64,000 nt of DNA, taken from Thermohalobaculum sp039180675. GTDB taxonomy: Bacteria > Pseudomonadota > Alphaproteobacteria > Rhodobacterales > Rhodobacteraceae. Each line of letters opens with the position of its first letter. Within the stretch, counting starts at the first letter, position 1. The position numbers were made by a program, and so were the translations under genes. Below, piece by piece: positions 33,517 to 42,635 of this stretch. The notes under the pieces were generated by a model. The model worked only from the letters and a program-made list of their open reading frames with translations, was not told the DNA's origin and did no database searches. Where the stretch lies: contig JBCDDC010000001.1 in assembly GCA_039180675.1 (NCBI GenBank), positions 226,140 to 290,139 of the forward strand. The letters are read 5' to 3'.

Positions 33517-36500
33517 ATGCCCAAGCGCACCGATATCAAGTCGATCATGATCATCGGAGCGGGGCCCATCGTCATCGGCCAGGCCTGTGAATTCGACTAC
33601 TCGGGGGCGCAGGCCTGTAAGGCGCTGCGCGAGGAAGGCTATCGGGTCATTCTGGTCAATTCGAACCCGGCGACGATCATGACGGACCCCGGCATGGCGG
33701 ACGCGACCTATATCGAGCCGATCACCCCGGAAGTCGTCGCCAAGATCATCGAAAAGGAACGCCCGGATGCCCTCTTGCCCACAATGGGCGGGCAGACCGG
33801 CCTGAACACTGCGCTGGACGTCGCGTCGATGGGCGTTCTGGAGGAGTTCGGGGTCGAACTGATCGGCGCGAAACGTGCCGCGATCGAGATGGCGGAGGAT
33901 CGTGCCCTGTTCCGCGAAGCGATGACCCGGATCGGGCTGGAGAACCCGAGGGCGACGATCGTGGCTGCGCCGAAGGACGATCAGGGCAACAAGGATATCG
34001 CCGCAGGTGTCCGTACTGCCGTCGACGCTATTGCGGAGGTCGGCCTGCCCGCCGTCATCCGCCCTGCCTTCACTCTGGGCGGGACGGGCGGCGGAATTGC
34101 CTATAACCGCGAAGAATACGAGAAGATCTGCGCGCAGGGTATGGAGGCCTCCCCCGCCGGTCAGATTCTGGTCGACGAGAGCCTGCTGGGCTGGAAGGAA
34201 TTCGAGATGGAGGTCGTCCGCGACAAAGCGGACAACGCCATCATCATCTGTTCCATCGAGAATATCGACCCGATGGGGGTCCATACCGGCGACTCGATCA
34301 CCGTCGCCCCGGCGCTTACGCTGACGGATCGCGAATATCAGGTCATGCGCAATGCCTCGATCGCCGTTCTGCGTGAGATCGGGGTGGAGACGGGCGGATC
34401 GAACGTTCAGTTCGCGCTCGACCCGGAGACCGGGCGCATGGTCGTCATAGAGATGAACCCGCGGGTTAGCCGCTCGTCCGCGCTCGCGTCCAAAGCGACC
34501 GGGTTTCCGATCGCTAAAGTCGCAGCAAAGCTGGCAGTGGGCTATACGCTGGATGAGCTGCAGAACGATATTACGGGTGTCACGCCGGCGAGCTTCGAGC
34601 CGACGATCGACTATGTGGTCACCAAGATCCCGCGCTTTGCGTTCGAGAAGTTCCCCGGCAGCACGCCTGAACTGACGACTGCGATGAAATCCGTTGGCGA
34701 GACCATGGCGATCGGACGCAGCTTCCACGAGTCCGTGCAGAAGGCCCTCGCATCGATGGAAACCGACCTGACGGGTTTCGATGAGATCGAGATCGACGGG
34801 GTAACCGTCGAACAGGGCGCGGAGGAGCGCAAGCGTGCAGTCATCGCCGCGCTATCGAAGAGAACACCCGACAGGATGCGCCTGATTGCGCAGGCGCTTC
34901 GCGAGGAACTCACGATTGATGAGATTACCCATGCGACAGGCTTCGATCGCTGGTTTGTCGAGCGGATCGACGAGATCGTCGAAGCCGAGGCGGTGGTGCT
35001 GGAGAACGGCCTGCCAGACGATCCCCTCGCGCTCAGGCGCCTCAAGCAGATGGGGTTCACCGATGCCCGGCTCGCCCGGCTTTCGAACCTGACAGAGGAT
35101 GGTGTTCGTCGGATCAGGCATGCTCTGGACATCACCGCGTCGTTCAAGCGGATCGATACTTGCGCGGCGGAGTTCGAGGCGCAAACCCCGTATATGTACT
35201 CGACCTATGAAGCCGACGCGATGGGAAGCGTGGAGTGTGAAGCGCGCCCGTCCGAACGCAACAAGATCGTCATCCTGGGTGGCGGCCCAAACCGGATCGG
35301 CCAGGGGATCGAGTTCGACTACTGCTGTTGCCATGCTTGCTTCGCGCTCTCCGAGGCCGGGTACGAGACGATCATGGTCAATTGTAACCCGGAGACGGTT
35401 TCCACCGACTATGACACTTCAGACAGGCTCTACTTCGAACCGCTTACGCTTGAGCACGTGCTCGAGATCCTGCGCGTCGAGCAGGAGGCTGGCAATCTGC
35501 ATGGGGTCATCGTTCAGTTTGGTGGGCAGACGCCGCTGAAACTGGCCAGGGGGCTTGAGGCGGCTGGCATCCCGATCCTCGGCACAAGCCCGGATGCGAT
35601 CGACTTGGCGGAGGATCGCGAGCGGTTCCAGCAGCTCTTGCAGGGTCTGGACCTCAAGCAACCCGTCAACGGTATCGCGCACTCCGCCGAGCAGGCGCGC
35701 GAGATCGCCTCGCGAGTGGGATATCCGGTGGTGATCCGTCCATCCTACGTGCTTGGCGGCCGGGCGATGGAGATCGTGCGCAACGATCAAGAGCTTGACC
35801 GCTACATGCGTGAAGCGGTCGTCGTATCGGGAACGTCTCCGGTTCTGATAGACGGCTACCTTTCGGGCGCGGTCGAGGTGGATGTCGATGCGCTCTGCGA
35901 CGGTGATGACGTGCATATCGCCGGGATCATGGAGCATATCGAGGAGGCAGGCATCCACTCAGGTGACAGTGCGTGCTCGCTGCCTCCACACACGCTCGGC
36001 CCTGAGATGGTCGCCGAGCTGGACCGGCAGGCGCATGCGCTCGCGCTCGGGCTTGATGTGCGCGGGCTCATGAATGTGCAATTTGCGATCAAGGGTTCAG
36101 AGATCTTCGTGCTCGAGGTCAATCCGCGCGCTTCCCGAACCGTGCCTTTCGTCGCGAAAGCCGTTGGCTCGCCCATCGCCGCCATCGCGGCCCGGATCAT
36201 GGCGGGGGAGACTCTGGCCTCTTTCGAGCTCATCGATCCCAACACGCCGCATATCGCGGTCAAAGAAGCTGTCTTGCCGTTCGCGCGTTTCCCCGGTGTC
36301 GACACGCTTCTGGGGCCCGAGATGCGGTCGACCGGTGAGGTCATGGGGTTGGACAAGACCTTCGCCCGCGCCTTTCTGAAGGCGCAGCTTGGCGCCGGTA
36401 CGCGCCTGCCAATCAGCGGAACACTTTTCGTCTCGGTTAAGGATCAGGACAAGCCGCGGATCATCGATGCGGTCCGGATCCTCCAGTCCGAGGGGTTCGA

Positions 36501-36816
36501 TGTGATTGCGACCGGAGGCACGGCGGCCTACCTCGCGGAGCGTGGCATTCGGGTCGAGAGGATCAACAAGGTCTACGAGGGCCGACCGCATATCGTGGAC
36601 CGGATGAAAGATGATGGCGTCACCCTTGTCTTCAACACGACCGAGGGCGCTCAGACGGTGCGGGACAGTTTCGAGATCCGCACCACCGCACTGTCGATGA
36701 AAATCCCCTACTGCACGACCGCAGCGGGTGCCGATGCTGTCGCCAAGGCAATCGCGAATGTGCGCGAGGGTGCTCTGGAAGTTGCGCCCTTGCAAAGCTT
36801 TGCCAAGTCGGCCTGA
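33517..36816 (+). CDS. carB: Carbamoyl-phosphate synthase large subunit
   Basis: This 1099-residue protein shows the duplicated CarB layout: carboxyphosphate synthetic half (about 1-400, ATP-grasp with R-P-A-F-T-L-G-G-T-G-G-G), oligomerisation domain (about 400-560), carbamoyl-phosphate half (about 560-940, R-P-S-Y-V-L-G-G-R-A-M) and C-terminal allosteric MGS-like domain (about 940-1080). It makes carbamoyl phosphate for arginine and pyrimidine synthesis together with CarA, which is not in the window. It stands alone, with a 168-bp leader and a terminator after it. Confidence 0.97.
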   Translation: MPKRTDIKSIMIIGAGPIVIGQACEFDYSGAQACKALREEGYRVILVNSNPATIMTDPGMADATYIEPITPEVVAKIIEKERPDALLPTMGGQTGLNTALDVASMGVLEEFGVELIGAKRAAIEMAEDRALFREAMTRIGLENPRATIVAAPKDDQGNKDIAAGVRTAVDAIAEVGLPAVIRPAFTLGGTGGGIAYNREEYEKICAQGMEASPAGQILVDESLLGWKEFEMEVVRDKADNAIIICSIENIDPMGVHTGDSITVAPALTLTDREYQVMRNASIAVLREIGVETGGSNVQFALDPETGRMVVIEMNPRVSRSSALASKATGFPIAKVAAKLAVGYTLDELQNDITGVTPASFEPTIDYVVTKIPRFAFEKFPGSTPELTTAMKSVGETMAIGRSFHESVQKALASMETDLTGFDEIEIDGVTVEQGAEERKRAVIAALSKRTPDRMRLIAQALREELTIDEITHATGFDRWFVERIDEIVEAEAVVLENGLPDDPLALRRLKQMGFTDARLARLSNLTEDGVRRIRHALDITASFKRIDTCAAEFEAQTPYMYSTYEADAMGSVECEARPSERNKIVILGGGPNRIGQGIEFDYCCCHACFALSEAGYETIMVNCNPETVSTDYDTSDRLYFEPLTLEHVLEILRVEQEAGNLHGVIVQFGGQTPLKLARGLEAAGIPILGTSPDAIDLAEDRERFQQLLQGLDLKQPVNGIAHSAEQAREIASRVGYPVVIRPSYVLGGRAMEIVRNDQELDRYMREAVVVSGTSPVLIDGYLSGAVEVDVDALCDGDDVHIAGIMEHIEEAGIHSGDSACSLPPHTLGPEMVAELDRQAHALALGLDVRGLMNVQFAIKGSEIFVLEVNPRASRTVPFVAKAVGSPIAAIAARIMAGETLASFELIDPNTPHIAVKEAVLPFARFPGVDTLLGPEMRSTGEVMGLDKTFARAFLKAQLGAGTRLPISGTLFVSVKDQDKPRIIDAVRILQSEGFDVIATGGTAAYLAERGIRVERINKVYEGRPHIVDRMKDDGVTLVFNTTEGAQTVRDSFEIRTTALSMKIPYCTTAAGADAVAKAIANVREGALEVAPLQSFAKSA

Positions 36817-36865
36817 TGCGCCTCTTGCCCTCTTCGGGCGCCCTGCTATGCTTTGCAGACTAGGA

Positions 36866-36888
36866 CCGCGCCCTTCAAGGCGCGGTTT
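36866..36888 (+). terminator. Rho-independent terminator after carB
   Basis: CCGCGCC (36866-36872), loop CTTCAA, GGCGCGG (36879-36885) followed by TTT. It lies 50 bp after the carB stop and before greA, so the two are transcribed separately. Confidence 0.7.
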
Positions 36889-36963
36889 CGCGCATCCACC
36901 CTCAGACCTTTGAAAAGAATGTCTGTCAGGTCGGTGGCGTGATCTGATCTGCGAGGAAGGGCC

Positions 36964-37437
36964 ATGGAAAAGGTTCCAATGACGCGGGGCGGCTATGATG
37001 CCCTGAATATTGAGTTGAAAGAGCTCAAAGATGTTGAGCGCCCGGCTGTGATCAAGGCGATCTCGGAGGCGCGTGAGCATGGCGATCTGTCGGAGAACGC
37101 CGAATACCACGCGGCGCGGGAGAAGCAGAGTTTTATCGAGGGCCGGATCAAGGAGCTCGAGGGACTGATCAGCCGCGCAGACGTCATTGACCCGACCAAG
37201 ATGAACGGCACGACGATCCGCTTCGGCGCGACGGTCAATCTCGTGGATGAGGATACTGACGAGGAAAAGAGCTATCAGATCGTCGGTGAATCGGAAGCCG
37301 ACATAAACAGCGGCAAGTTGAACATGAAATCGCCACTTGCCCGTGCGTTGATCGGCAAGGAAGAAGGTGACAGTGTCGAAGTCACCACGCCCGGCGGATC
37401 GCGCAGCTACGAGATCACGCAGGTCCGCTACGTCTGA
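36964..37437 (+). CDS. greA: Transcription elongation factor GreA
   Basis: The 157-residue product has the GreA antiparallel coiled coil (about 5-75, with the acidic tip E-N-A-E-Y around 45) and the C-terminal FKBP-like domain (I-T-T-P-G-G and S-Y-E-I-T end region). GreA rescues backtracked RNA polymerase by stimulating transcript cleavage. It has a good ribosome site (AGGAAGG) and the usual length of about 157. Confidence 0.96.
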   Translation: MEKVPMTRGGYDALNIELKELKDVERPAVIKAISEAREHGDLSENAEYHAAREKQSFIEGRIKELEGLISRADVIDPTKMNGTTIRFGATVNLVDEDTDEEKSYQIVGESEADINSGKLNMKSPLARALIGKEEGDSVEVTTPGGSRSYEITQVRYV

Positions 37438-37457
37438 GGAACGAGGCGCAATGTCGG

Positions 37458-38999
37458 ATGGCTGGATTGACTGAGCCTCCTCTGTCTGCATCGACCGGGC
37501 GCAACCCGGCTGCCGAGGTTGACGGCCCGGCCGTCACGTCGAACAAGGTCGATCTGATTGCCGTGCGTGCGGGACAGCGCGATTCGGCATCCGAACGAAA
37601 GGGTGGCTCGCTAACCCGTCTCGCCTGGTTGCTCACGATCACCTGGCTGGTGGCCATCGGCTCTTACATGGCCGGTTTCGTCTCGTGGTCGGGTGGGATC
37701 GAGGGTGGTACGATCGCGATGCCGCCCGTCGCCAACCTTCTCTTCTTTGTAGTTGTTTGCATTGCGCCGGTCTCGATGATCTGGGGCACGGCGGCTTTGG
37801 CCTCGCGCTCGGGGGGCCTGTCTGCGGAGATCCGCGAGCAGACTGAAACAGCTGCCAGAATAGCGGAGGAGCTTTCGGCGCTCCATGATGTCGCGAACGA
37901 ACAGCGCCGACTTCTGATCAAGGCATTCGACACCACGGCACAGGAGCTTGAGGGCCGTTTCGAGACGATGTCGACCGAGCTTGTCGGCACGGTCGACCGG
38001 TTCACCGATAACGCGCGCACCACGCTGACCCGCCGCGGTGAAGCACTGGACCACGCGCTTGTGCGTCTCGAAAACCGTATCGATGCCGGGTTGGCTGAGC
38101 GCCTGTCGAAAATCGAGAAAAACCTGGTCGATAGCGGCGTGCATGCTGACCAGCATATCGAGCGCCAAGGCAAGGAATTGCGTTCGGCGCTCGCCGAAAG
38201 AGGCGGGCAGATCGACCGAATTCTCTCCGAGAGCCAGGAACAGCTAAAAGCTCTGATCGCGTCGCGCCTGAGCCAATTCGACAAGCTGGCGGATCAGGAC
38301 GGCGGCGCAGCGGCCGACGGCACGTCAGATGGCGGCCGGTTGTCGGACACAATCGAGCGGCTGACCGAGGCTTTGGATAGTCTGGCCGGGCGGCTCGACG
38401 CGCTGGACGAGAAAACCAACACGCTTTTGGAACGTGCAAGCCAAACTGCGCCAGCCGAGCCCGAAATCTCGCCAGAGGTGGAGGCGCTCCTCGATCTGAC
38501 GGATCTGGATGAAGCTCCGGAGGGCTCACCAGTCGAATGGGCCGAGGTCCTCGGAACGATGTCGCTCGGCACGCGCAAGAACAGTGATGGCGATATGGCG
38601 GCCCCATCGGATCCTGTCTTGAAGCGTGCGCTCGAACTTGGCCGGAAACTTCAGAGCCGGATCGCCGCTGACGGTCTTTTCGTACAGGACCTCACCCCCG
38701 ATCAGGCGTCTCCGGAAAGTTGGGAGTTGTATGCAAAGGGGGAGCGGGACCCGATGCTTGCGGATGATCTGGCCGGCATCAGCGACCCGGTTGCTGCCGC
38801 GCTGATCCGCACCAGTCTCAAGGGTGATACTGAGTTTCGCAAAGCGTCTGAGGCCTATGTGGCGGCCTATCAGAAGCTGATCGCCCGGGCCGTGGACGAA
38901 GGGCGAAACGGGGCTGATCTTATCGCGCTGGCCGAGACAACGGGCGGGCGCATTTTCACCCTGCTCGGCAATGTCATTGGCGCCTTCAAGATCGCCTGA
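37458..38999 (+). CDS. Membrane-anchored coiled-coil protein, function unknown
   Basis: The 513-residue product has about 55 polar residues, two hydrophobic helices (about 55-75 and 90-112), then a long charged, mostly helical region (about 125-330) with strong coiled-coil character and many Gln/Glu/Arg, and a compact C-terminal part (about 360-513). I do not recognise the family; such layouts occur in envelope organisers and cell-pole proteins, but no such role is shown. It starts 20 bp after greA. A seven-codon open frame at 37451-37474 has the better-spaced ribosome site and overlaps its start out of frame, so translation may be coupled. Confidence 0.75.
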   Translation: MAGLTEPPLSASTGRNPAAEVDGPAVTSNKVDLIAVRAGQRDSASERKGGSLTRLAWLLTITWLVAIGSYMAGFVSWSGGIEGGTIAMPPVANLLFFVVVCIAPVSMIWGTAALASRSGGLSAEIREQTETAARIAEELSALHDVANEQRRLLIKAFDTTAQELEGRFETMSTELVGTVDRFTDNARTTLTRRGEALDHALVRLENRIDAGLAERLSKIEKNLVDSGVHADQHIERQGKELRSALAERGGQIDRILSESQEQLKALIASRLSQFDKLADQDGGAAADGTSDGGRLSDTIERLTEALDSLAGRLDALDEKTNTLLERASQTAPAEPEISPEVEALLDLTDLDEAPEGSPVEWAEVLGTMSLGTRKNSDGDMAAPSDPVLKRALELGRKLQSRIAADGLFVQDLTPDQASPESWELYAKGERDPMLADDLAGISDPVAAALIRTSLKGDTEFRKASEAYVAAYQKLIARAVDEGRNGADLIALAETTGGRIFTLLGNVIGAFKIA

Positions 39000-39007
39000 C
39001 CAGCGGC

Positions 39008-40180
39008 TCAGACCGACAGCGGTTCTCGTTGCCATAGACGATCCAAGAGCGCGCAGAGCATCAACCCGGCGGCAGCAGGTATCACGGCAATCCAATAAAG
39101 ACTTTCCGGCGGCCACACAGGTGCGGCGAAGCCTGAGGCGATGGTGATCACCGCCATCATGCTCCCGCCGATCAGCCCAGTGGTGACGCCCTGTGCGGTT
39201 GCGGCGAGGCGCCGGGGAACGGCCTCGGCGATGAAGGCCATGCCTGCAAGCAATGACAATGCGAAGGTCAGCGCATGGAGGGATTGCAGCGGCCAGAGCA
39301 TCCAGAGCGGAGGGTCCGACAGCATCGCGGACCAGCGCAGCACCCCGGCCGTCGCGGCTACAATCAGTGACTTTGTTGGGCCGAGCCAGGCGACGATGGC
39401 TCGGCCCGCGACGAACATCAAGACAATCTCCGCAACAACGCCTACGGACCAGAGCGCACCGATAGTCTGCCCGCTCAGCCCAGCCTCGCGCCAATGCAAG
39501 GCACTGTAGGTATAGAAGACCCCGTGCGCCGCCTGACCGAAGGCAAAGGCGGTCGCAAAGATCCAGAACACCCGATTGCGGAAAAGAGCAATCGTATCAC
39601 GCGGGCTGGCCCGGTCCAGCGCGCTCGGTGCAGCACCACCACCTGGGTGCCACATCCCTAAACACCCGGTCACGATCAGCGCTGCGATGATCACCAGCGG
39701 GATCGGGTTAGGACCGAAACGATCGATCACGAAGCCCAGGGCCAGCACGACGAGAAGGAAGGCAGCCGAGCCGACGGCCCGCGGGTGCGCGTAAGTGAAG
39801 CCATAGGTCTGAGACGCCCTGAGCCCAAGCGCCTCTCCGGTGGGGATCAGACCACCCGAGAAAAGCGCCATCGCGATTGTGAGAGCAAAAAGCGCGGCCT
39901 TGGTCGCAACAGCCAGATGCAGCAGGATCACGATCGCGGATAGCGCCGCCGTTGCGGCAATCGTGAACCGCCGGATCGCGTATCTGTCCGCCAGCGAGGG
40001 CACCAGCGTCGATCCAAAGATCCGCGCGAAGATTGCAGTGCCCAGCATCTGACCGATCTCGGCATCCGTGAGCCCCCAGTCCGAAAGCCAGATCGGCCAG
40101 AAAGGCAGATGCGCGCCGAGACCGAGAAAGAGAGCTGCGTAGAATGCGCTTGTGACCCAAAGTGCGCTGGCCCGCGTCAC
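39008..40180 (-). CDS. MFS transporter (phenylpropionate-porter-like)
   Basis: This 390-residue protein has 12 predicted helices and the PPP-type N-terminus (F-Y-A-A-L-F-L-G-L-G-A-H-L-P-F-W-P-I-W-L). It starts with GTG overlapping the moeA stop by 4 bp, and is the last gene of the Mo-cofactor operon. The substrate is unknown. Linkage to moeA is physical; a role in molybdenum metabolism is inference only. Its stop lies 8 bp from the converging coiled-coil gene. Confidence 0.87.
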   Translation of the reverse strand: MTRASALWVTSAFYAALFLGLGAHLPFWPIWLSDWGLTDAEIGQMLGTAIFARIFGSTLVPSLADRYAIRRFTIAATAALSAIVILLHLAVATKAALFALTIAMALFSGGLIPTGEALGLRASQTYGFTYAHPRAVGSAAFLLVVLALGFVIDRFGPNPIPLVIIAALIVTGCLGMWHPGGGAAPSALDRASPRDTIALFRNRVFWIFATAFAFGQAAHGVFYTYSALHWREAGLSGQTIGALWSVGVVAEIVLMFVAGRAIVAWLGPTKSLIVAATAGVLRWSAMLSDPPLWMLWPLQSLHALTFALSLLAGMAFIAEAVPRRLAATAQGVTTGLIGGSMMAVITIASGFAAPVWPPESLYWIAVIPAAAGLMLCALLDRLWQREPLSV

Positions 40181-41430
40181 AACCCGAAACTCGAAAACGG
40201 GAGGTAGCGTACGGGATCGCCCGGTGAGATCTCGGCCGCGCCATCAGGCAGTTCGACCAGCCCGTCGGCCCAACTCAACCCGCCGACGAGGCCGGAGCCC
40301 TCTGAATGAAAGATCTCGGCCTGCCCGTCCCTGACCCGCGCGCGCAGATATTCCCGGCGACCGGGCTTCTTGGATTTCTGGAATGCAGCCGGCACTGTGA
40401 AGGCCTGTGGTTCGACCCAGCCAGCACCTGCCAGAGCCATCAGCGCGGGCCGCACGAAGATCAGCGAGCACACTAGGGCCGCGACGGGGTTCCCGGGCAG
40501 GCCGAAGACAGGCAGCCCCTGCCAAGTGCCGAGGGCGAGGGGGCGGCCCGGTTTCACCGCAACCCGCCAGGTCGAAATTTGTCCCTTATCCGAGAGCAGT
40601 TGCGAAATGTAATCCTCATCCCCCGCCGATGCTCCGCCAGTGGTGATCAGTGCGTCTGCTTCTTGCGCTGCCCGGTCGAGCGAGGCGCGGACGTCTTGAG
40701 CGTTGTCTTTGCAAATTCCGAGATCGAGGACCTCCGCACCCATCCCTGAGCCGAGCGCGAGCAGCATCGGACGGTTCGCATCGAAGATCCCCGGTCCCTC
40801 TGCGCCCGGAGCGATCAATTCGTCTCCGGTCGAAAGCACGGCGACGCGCAGCTTCGTACGCACCGAAACCTCCGAGAGGCCGACTGCAGCACCCCGGGCG
40901 AGATCCGCGGCGTTCAGGACCTGCCCGGCGGAAAACACAGCATCGCCCGCAACGGCATCTTCGCCCGCGCGGCGGACATTCGCACCGTGTTTCTTAGGCC
41001 GGGGAAAGCGGACCTTGTCTGAGCTTACCTCGCAATCCTCTTGCAGCACGACCGTATCGGCGCCCTCTGGCACTTCCGCCCCGGTGAGGATGCGGCAGGC
41101 ATGGCCGGGTGCAAGAGGTGCTCCGAGCGGATGACCCGCAGCCGAGCGCGCCTCAACGAGCGGCAGGCTGGCTTCGGCCTTCGCGCTGTCGAAGGCGAAG
41201 GCATATCCGTCGACGGCCGCGTTGGCGGCGGGCGGGTTCGAACGCTTCGCCGTGACGGGCTCGGCGAGAATGCGGCCGGCCGCCTGCATCAGCGGAACGA
41301 CTTCGGTGCTGGTGACCGTCTCCAGCCGGGTTCTCAGCCGCTCCAGCGCCTCATCCACCGGCGTCCAGTCGACACCAGCAGGCAGGGCAAAACAATCATC
41401 GGCCAACCGCTTCTTGCCGTCAGCATTCAT
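40177..41430 (-). CDS. moeA: Molybdopterin molybdotransferase MoeA
   Basis: The 417-residue product carries the MoeA four-domain pattern: N-terminal domain with R-I-L-A-E-P-V, a domain with N-A-A-V-D-G-Y-A-F and A-G-H-A-C-R-I-L-T-G-A, the MogA-like domain with S-T-G-D-E-L and T-T-G-G-A-S-A-G-D, and a C-terminal beta domain (P-G-N-P-V-A-A). It inserts molybdate into adenylated molybdopterin. Overlaps mobB by 4 bp (ATGA) and the MFS gene by 4 bp. Confidence 0.95.
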   Translation of the reverse strand: MNADGKKRLADDCFALPAGVDWTPVDEALERLRTRLETVTSTEVVPLMQAAGRILAEPVTAKRSNPPAANAAVDGYAFAFDSAKAEASLPLVEARSAAGHPLGAPLAPGHACRILTGAEVPEGADTVVLQEDCEVSSDKVRFPRPKKHGANVRRAGEDAVAGDAVFSAGQVLNAADLARGAAVGLSEVSVRTKLRVAVLSTGDELIAPGAEGPGIFDANRPMLLALGSGMGAEVLDLGICKDNAQDVRASLDRAAQEADALITTGGASAGDEDYISQLLSDKGQISTWRVAVKPGRPLALGTWQGLPVFGLPGNPVAALVCSLIFVRPALMALAGAGWVEPQAFTVPAAFQKSKKPGRREYLRARVRDGQAEIFHSEGSGLVGGLSWADGLVELPDGAAEISPGDPVRYLPFSSFGL

Positions 41431-41936
41431 GCCTGAACCCGCAGTTTCATGCCGAGATCTGTCAGGATGAAGTCTGCAATTCTGGGGATGTCATCGAGTC
41501 CGATCACGGGCTTGTCCGTGCCCGGTTCATCATTTGAAGCCACAGCACGTACCGTGGCATCGTCGCGCGCAATCAAGGGCTGCCCCGTCTCCGTTCGCCA
41601 CGCCTCCACCTTTGGGTGATCGTCGCGTTTGTAGCCCTCGACGATCACAAGATCGACCGGGTTCAGATGGCCGAGCAACTGATCCAGCGACGCCTCTTCG
41701 GCTCCGCGCAGTTCGGTCATCAGCACCCAGCGGGCGGAGGAGGACAGGATCACCTGTTGCGCTCCGGCCTGCCGGTGGCGGTGGCTGTCCTTGCCTGGCT
41801 GGTCGACATCGACTCCGTGATGAGTGTGTTTGATCGTGGAAACCGTAAAGCCACGGGCCGAGATTTCGGCCACCAGCCGCTCCACCAGGGTCGTCTTGCC
41901 CGCGTTCTTCCAGCCGACGACGCCATAGACGTTCAT
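41427..41936 (-). CDS. mobB: Molybdopterin-guanine dinucleotide biosynthesis protein MobB
   Basis: The 169-residue product is a P-loop GTP-binding protein with G-W-K-N-A-G-K-T-T-L (about residues 7-16) and the MobB middle motif V-E-G-Y-K near 110. It assists MobA in attaching GMP to the Mo cofactor, needed for bis-MGD enzymes such as FdsA and the BisC-like protein. It is linked by ATGA overlaps on both sides. Confidence 0.94.
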   Translation of the reverse strand: MNVYGVVGWKNAGKTTLVERLVAEISARGFTVSTIKHTHHGVDVDQPGKDSHRHRQAGAQQVILSSSARWVLMTELRGAEEASLDQLLGHLNPVDLVIVEGYKRDDHPKVEAWRTETGQPLIARDDATVRAVASNDEPGTDKPVIGLDDIPRIADFILTDLGMKLRVQA

Positions 41937-42553
41937 GCCCGCTCCCTCGCGATCCGCTCCGCCTCAAGCAAATCCTCAGGCGTGTTGACGTTGAAGAACG
42001 GATAGGCGCCCGCATCGTCGAATACCGCCCGCGCGGCACCGTGGCGGGAGGTCCAGACGATCACCTTGCGCATCTGCCCGACAGTGAGCGCTTCTTCGAG
42101 GTTGTCCGCCAGCGCGACAGGCCAGAGGCCGAAGGTTGGATGCTCGGAAAGCCCTCGCTTCGGGTCGGTCGTGGCGGCGAGCGCGATCGGTTGGTCTTCG
42201 TGCGTCGCTGCGCCAACCAGCCGCGAGACTAGGTCCGGCGGAAAGAAGGGCGTGTCAGCGGCTGCCGTTACGATATGCGTGAAGCCGTTGGTCTCCGCCC
42301 AGCGCAGGCCCGCGAGCACGCCGCCCAGTGGCCCCACGAAACCCTCGATCGTATCCGCGATCACGGGCAAGCCATATTCCGCAAACCGCTCCGGATCGCC
42401 ATTTGCGTTGAGGGCCACCGCGTCCACTTGCGGTTCCAGTCGGTCAATGACATGGGCAAGCAGCGGCCTGCCCGCCACCTCTCGCACTGCCTTATCGCCA
42501 CCGCCCATGCGCCGGGCGAGGCCACCGGCCAGAATGACACCAGCAATTCTCAT
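41933..42553 (-). CDS. mobA: Molybdenum cofactor guanylyltransferase MobA
   Basis: ATG at 42553 (206 residues) is chosen because the nucleotidyltransferase fold begins there with V-I-L-A-G-G-L-A-R-R-M-G-G-G-D-K; an in-frame extension of 66 residues to 42751 runs into fdhD and lacks family features. Other marks: A-A-A-D-T-P-F-F (metal/GTP site) near 95. It forms MGD from Mo-molybdopterin and GTP. The gap to fdhD is 82 bp; the stop overlaps mobB. Confidence 0.94.
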   Translation of the reverse strand: MRIAGVILAGGLARRMGGGDKAVREVAGRPLLAHVIDRLEPQVDAVALNANGDPERFAEYGLPVIADTIEGFVGPLGGVLAGLRWAETNGFTHIVTAAADTPFFPPDLVSRLVGAATHEDQPIALAATTDPKRGLSEHPTFGLWPVALADNLEEALTVGQMRKVIVWTSRHGAARAVFDDAGAYPFFNVNTPEDLLEAERIARERA

Positions 42554-42635
42554 GTCCCGCTGTCTATCCGAGCTTGGGCCGAGCGGGAAGGCCCGCCTTG
42601 TCGGGCGTTGCAGCAGCACCATTGGGCTTTGCAGG

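Noticed and set aside
33478..34728. A 416-codon open frame on the minus strand
   Set aside because: Antisense to the first third of carB; low-complexity Arg/Asp/His-rich translation typical of shadow frames.
36097..37491. A 464-codon open frame on the minus strand
   Set aside because: It covers the 3' part of carB and all of greA in antisense, both certain genes.
42554..42635. Two overlapping short hairpins between fdhD and mobA, suggesting a riboswitch
   Set aside because: Stems are 5 bp, mutually exclusive and G/C-rich by composition; no resemblance to the Moco riboswitch layout.
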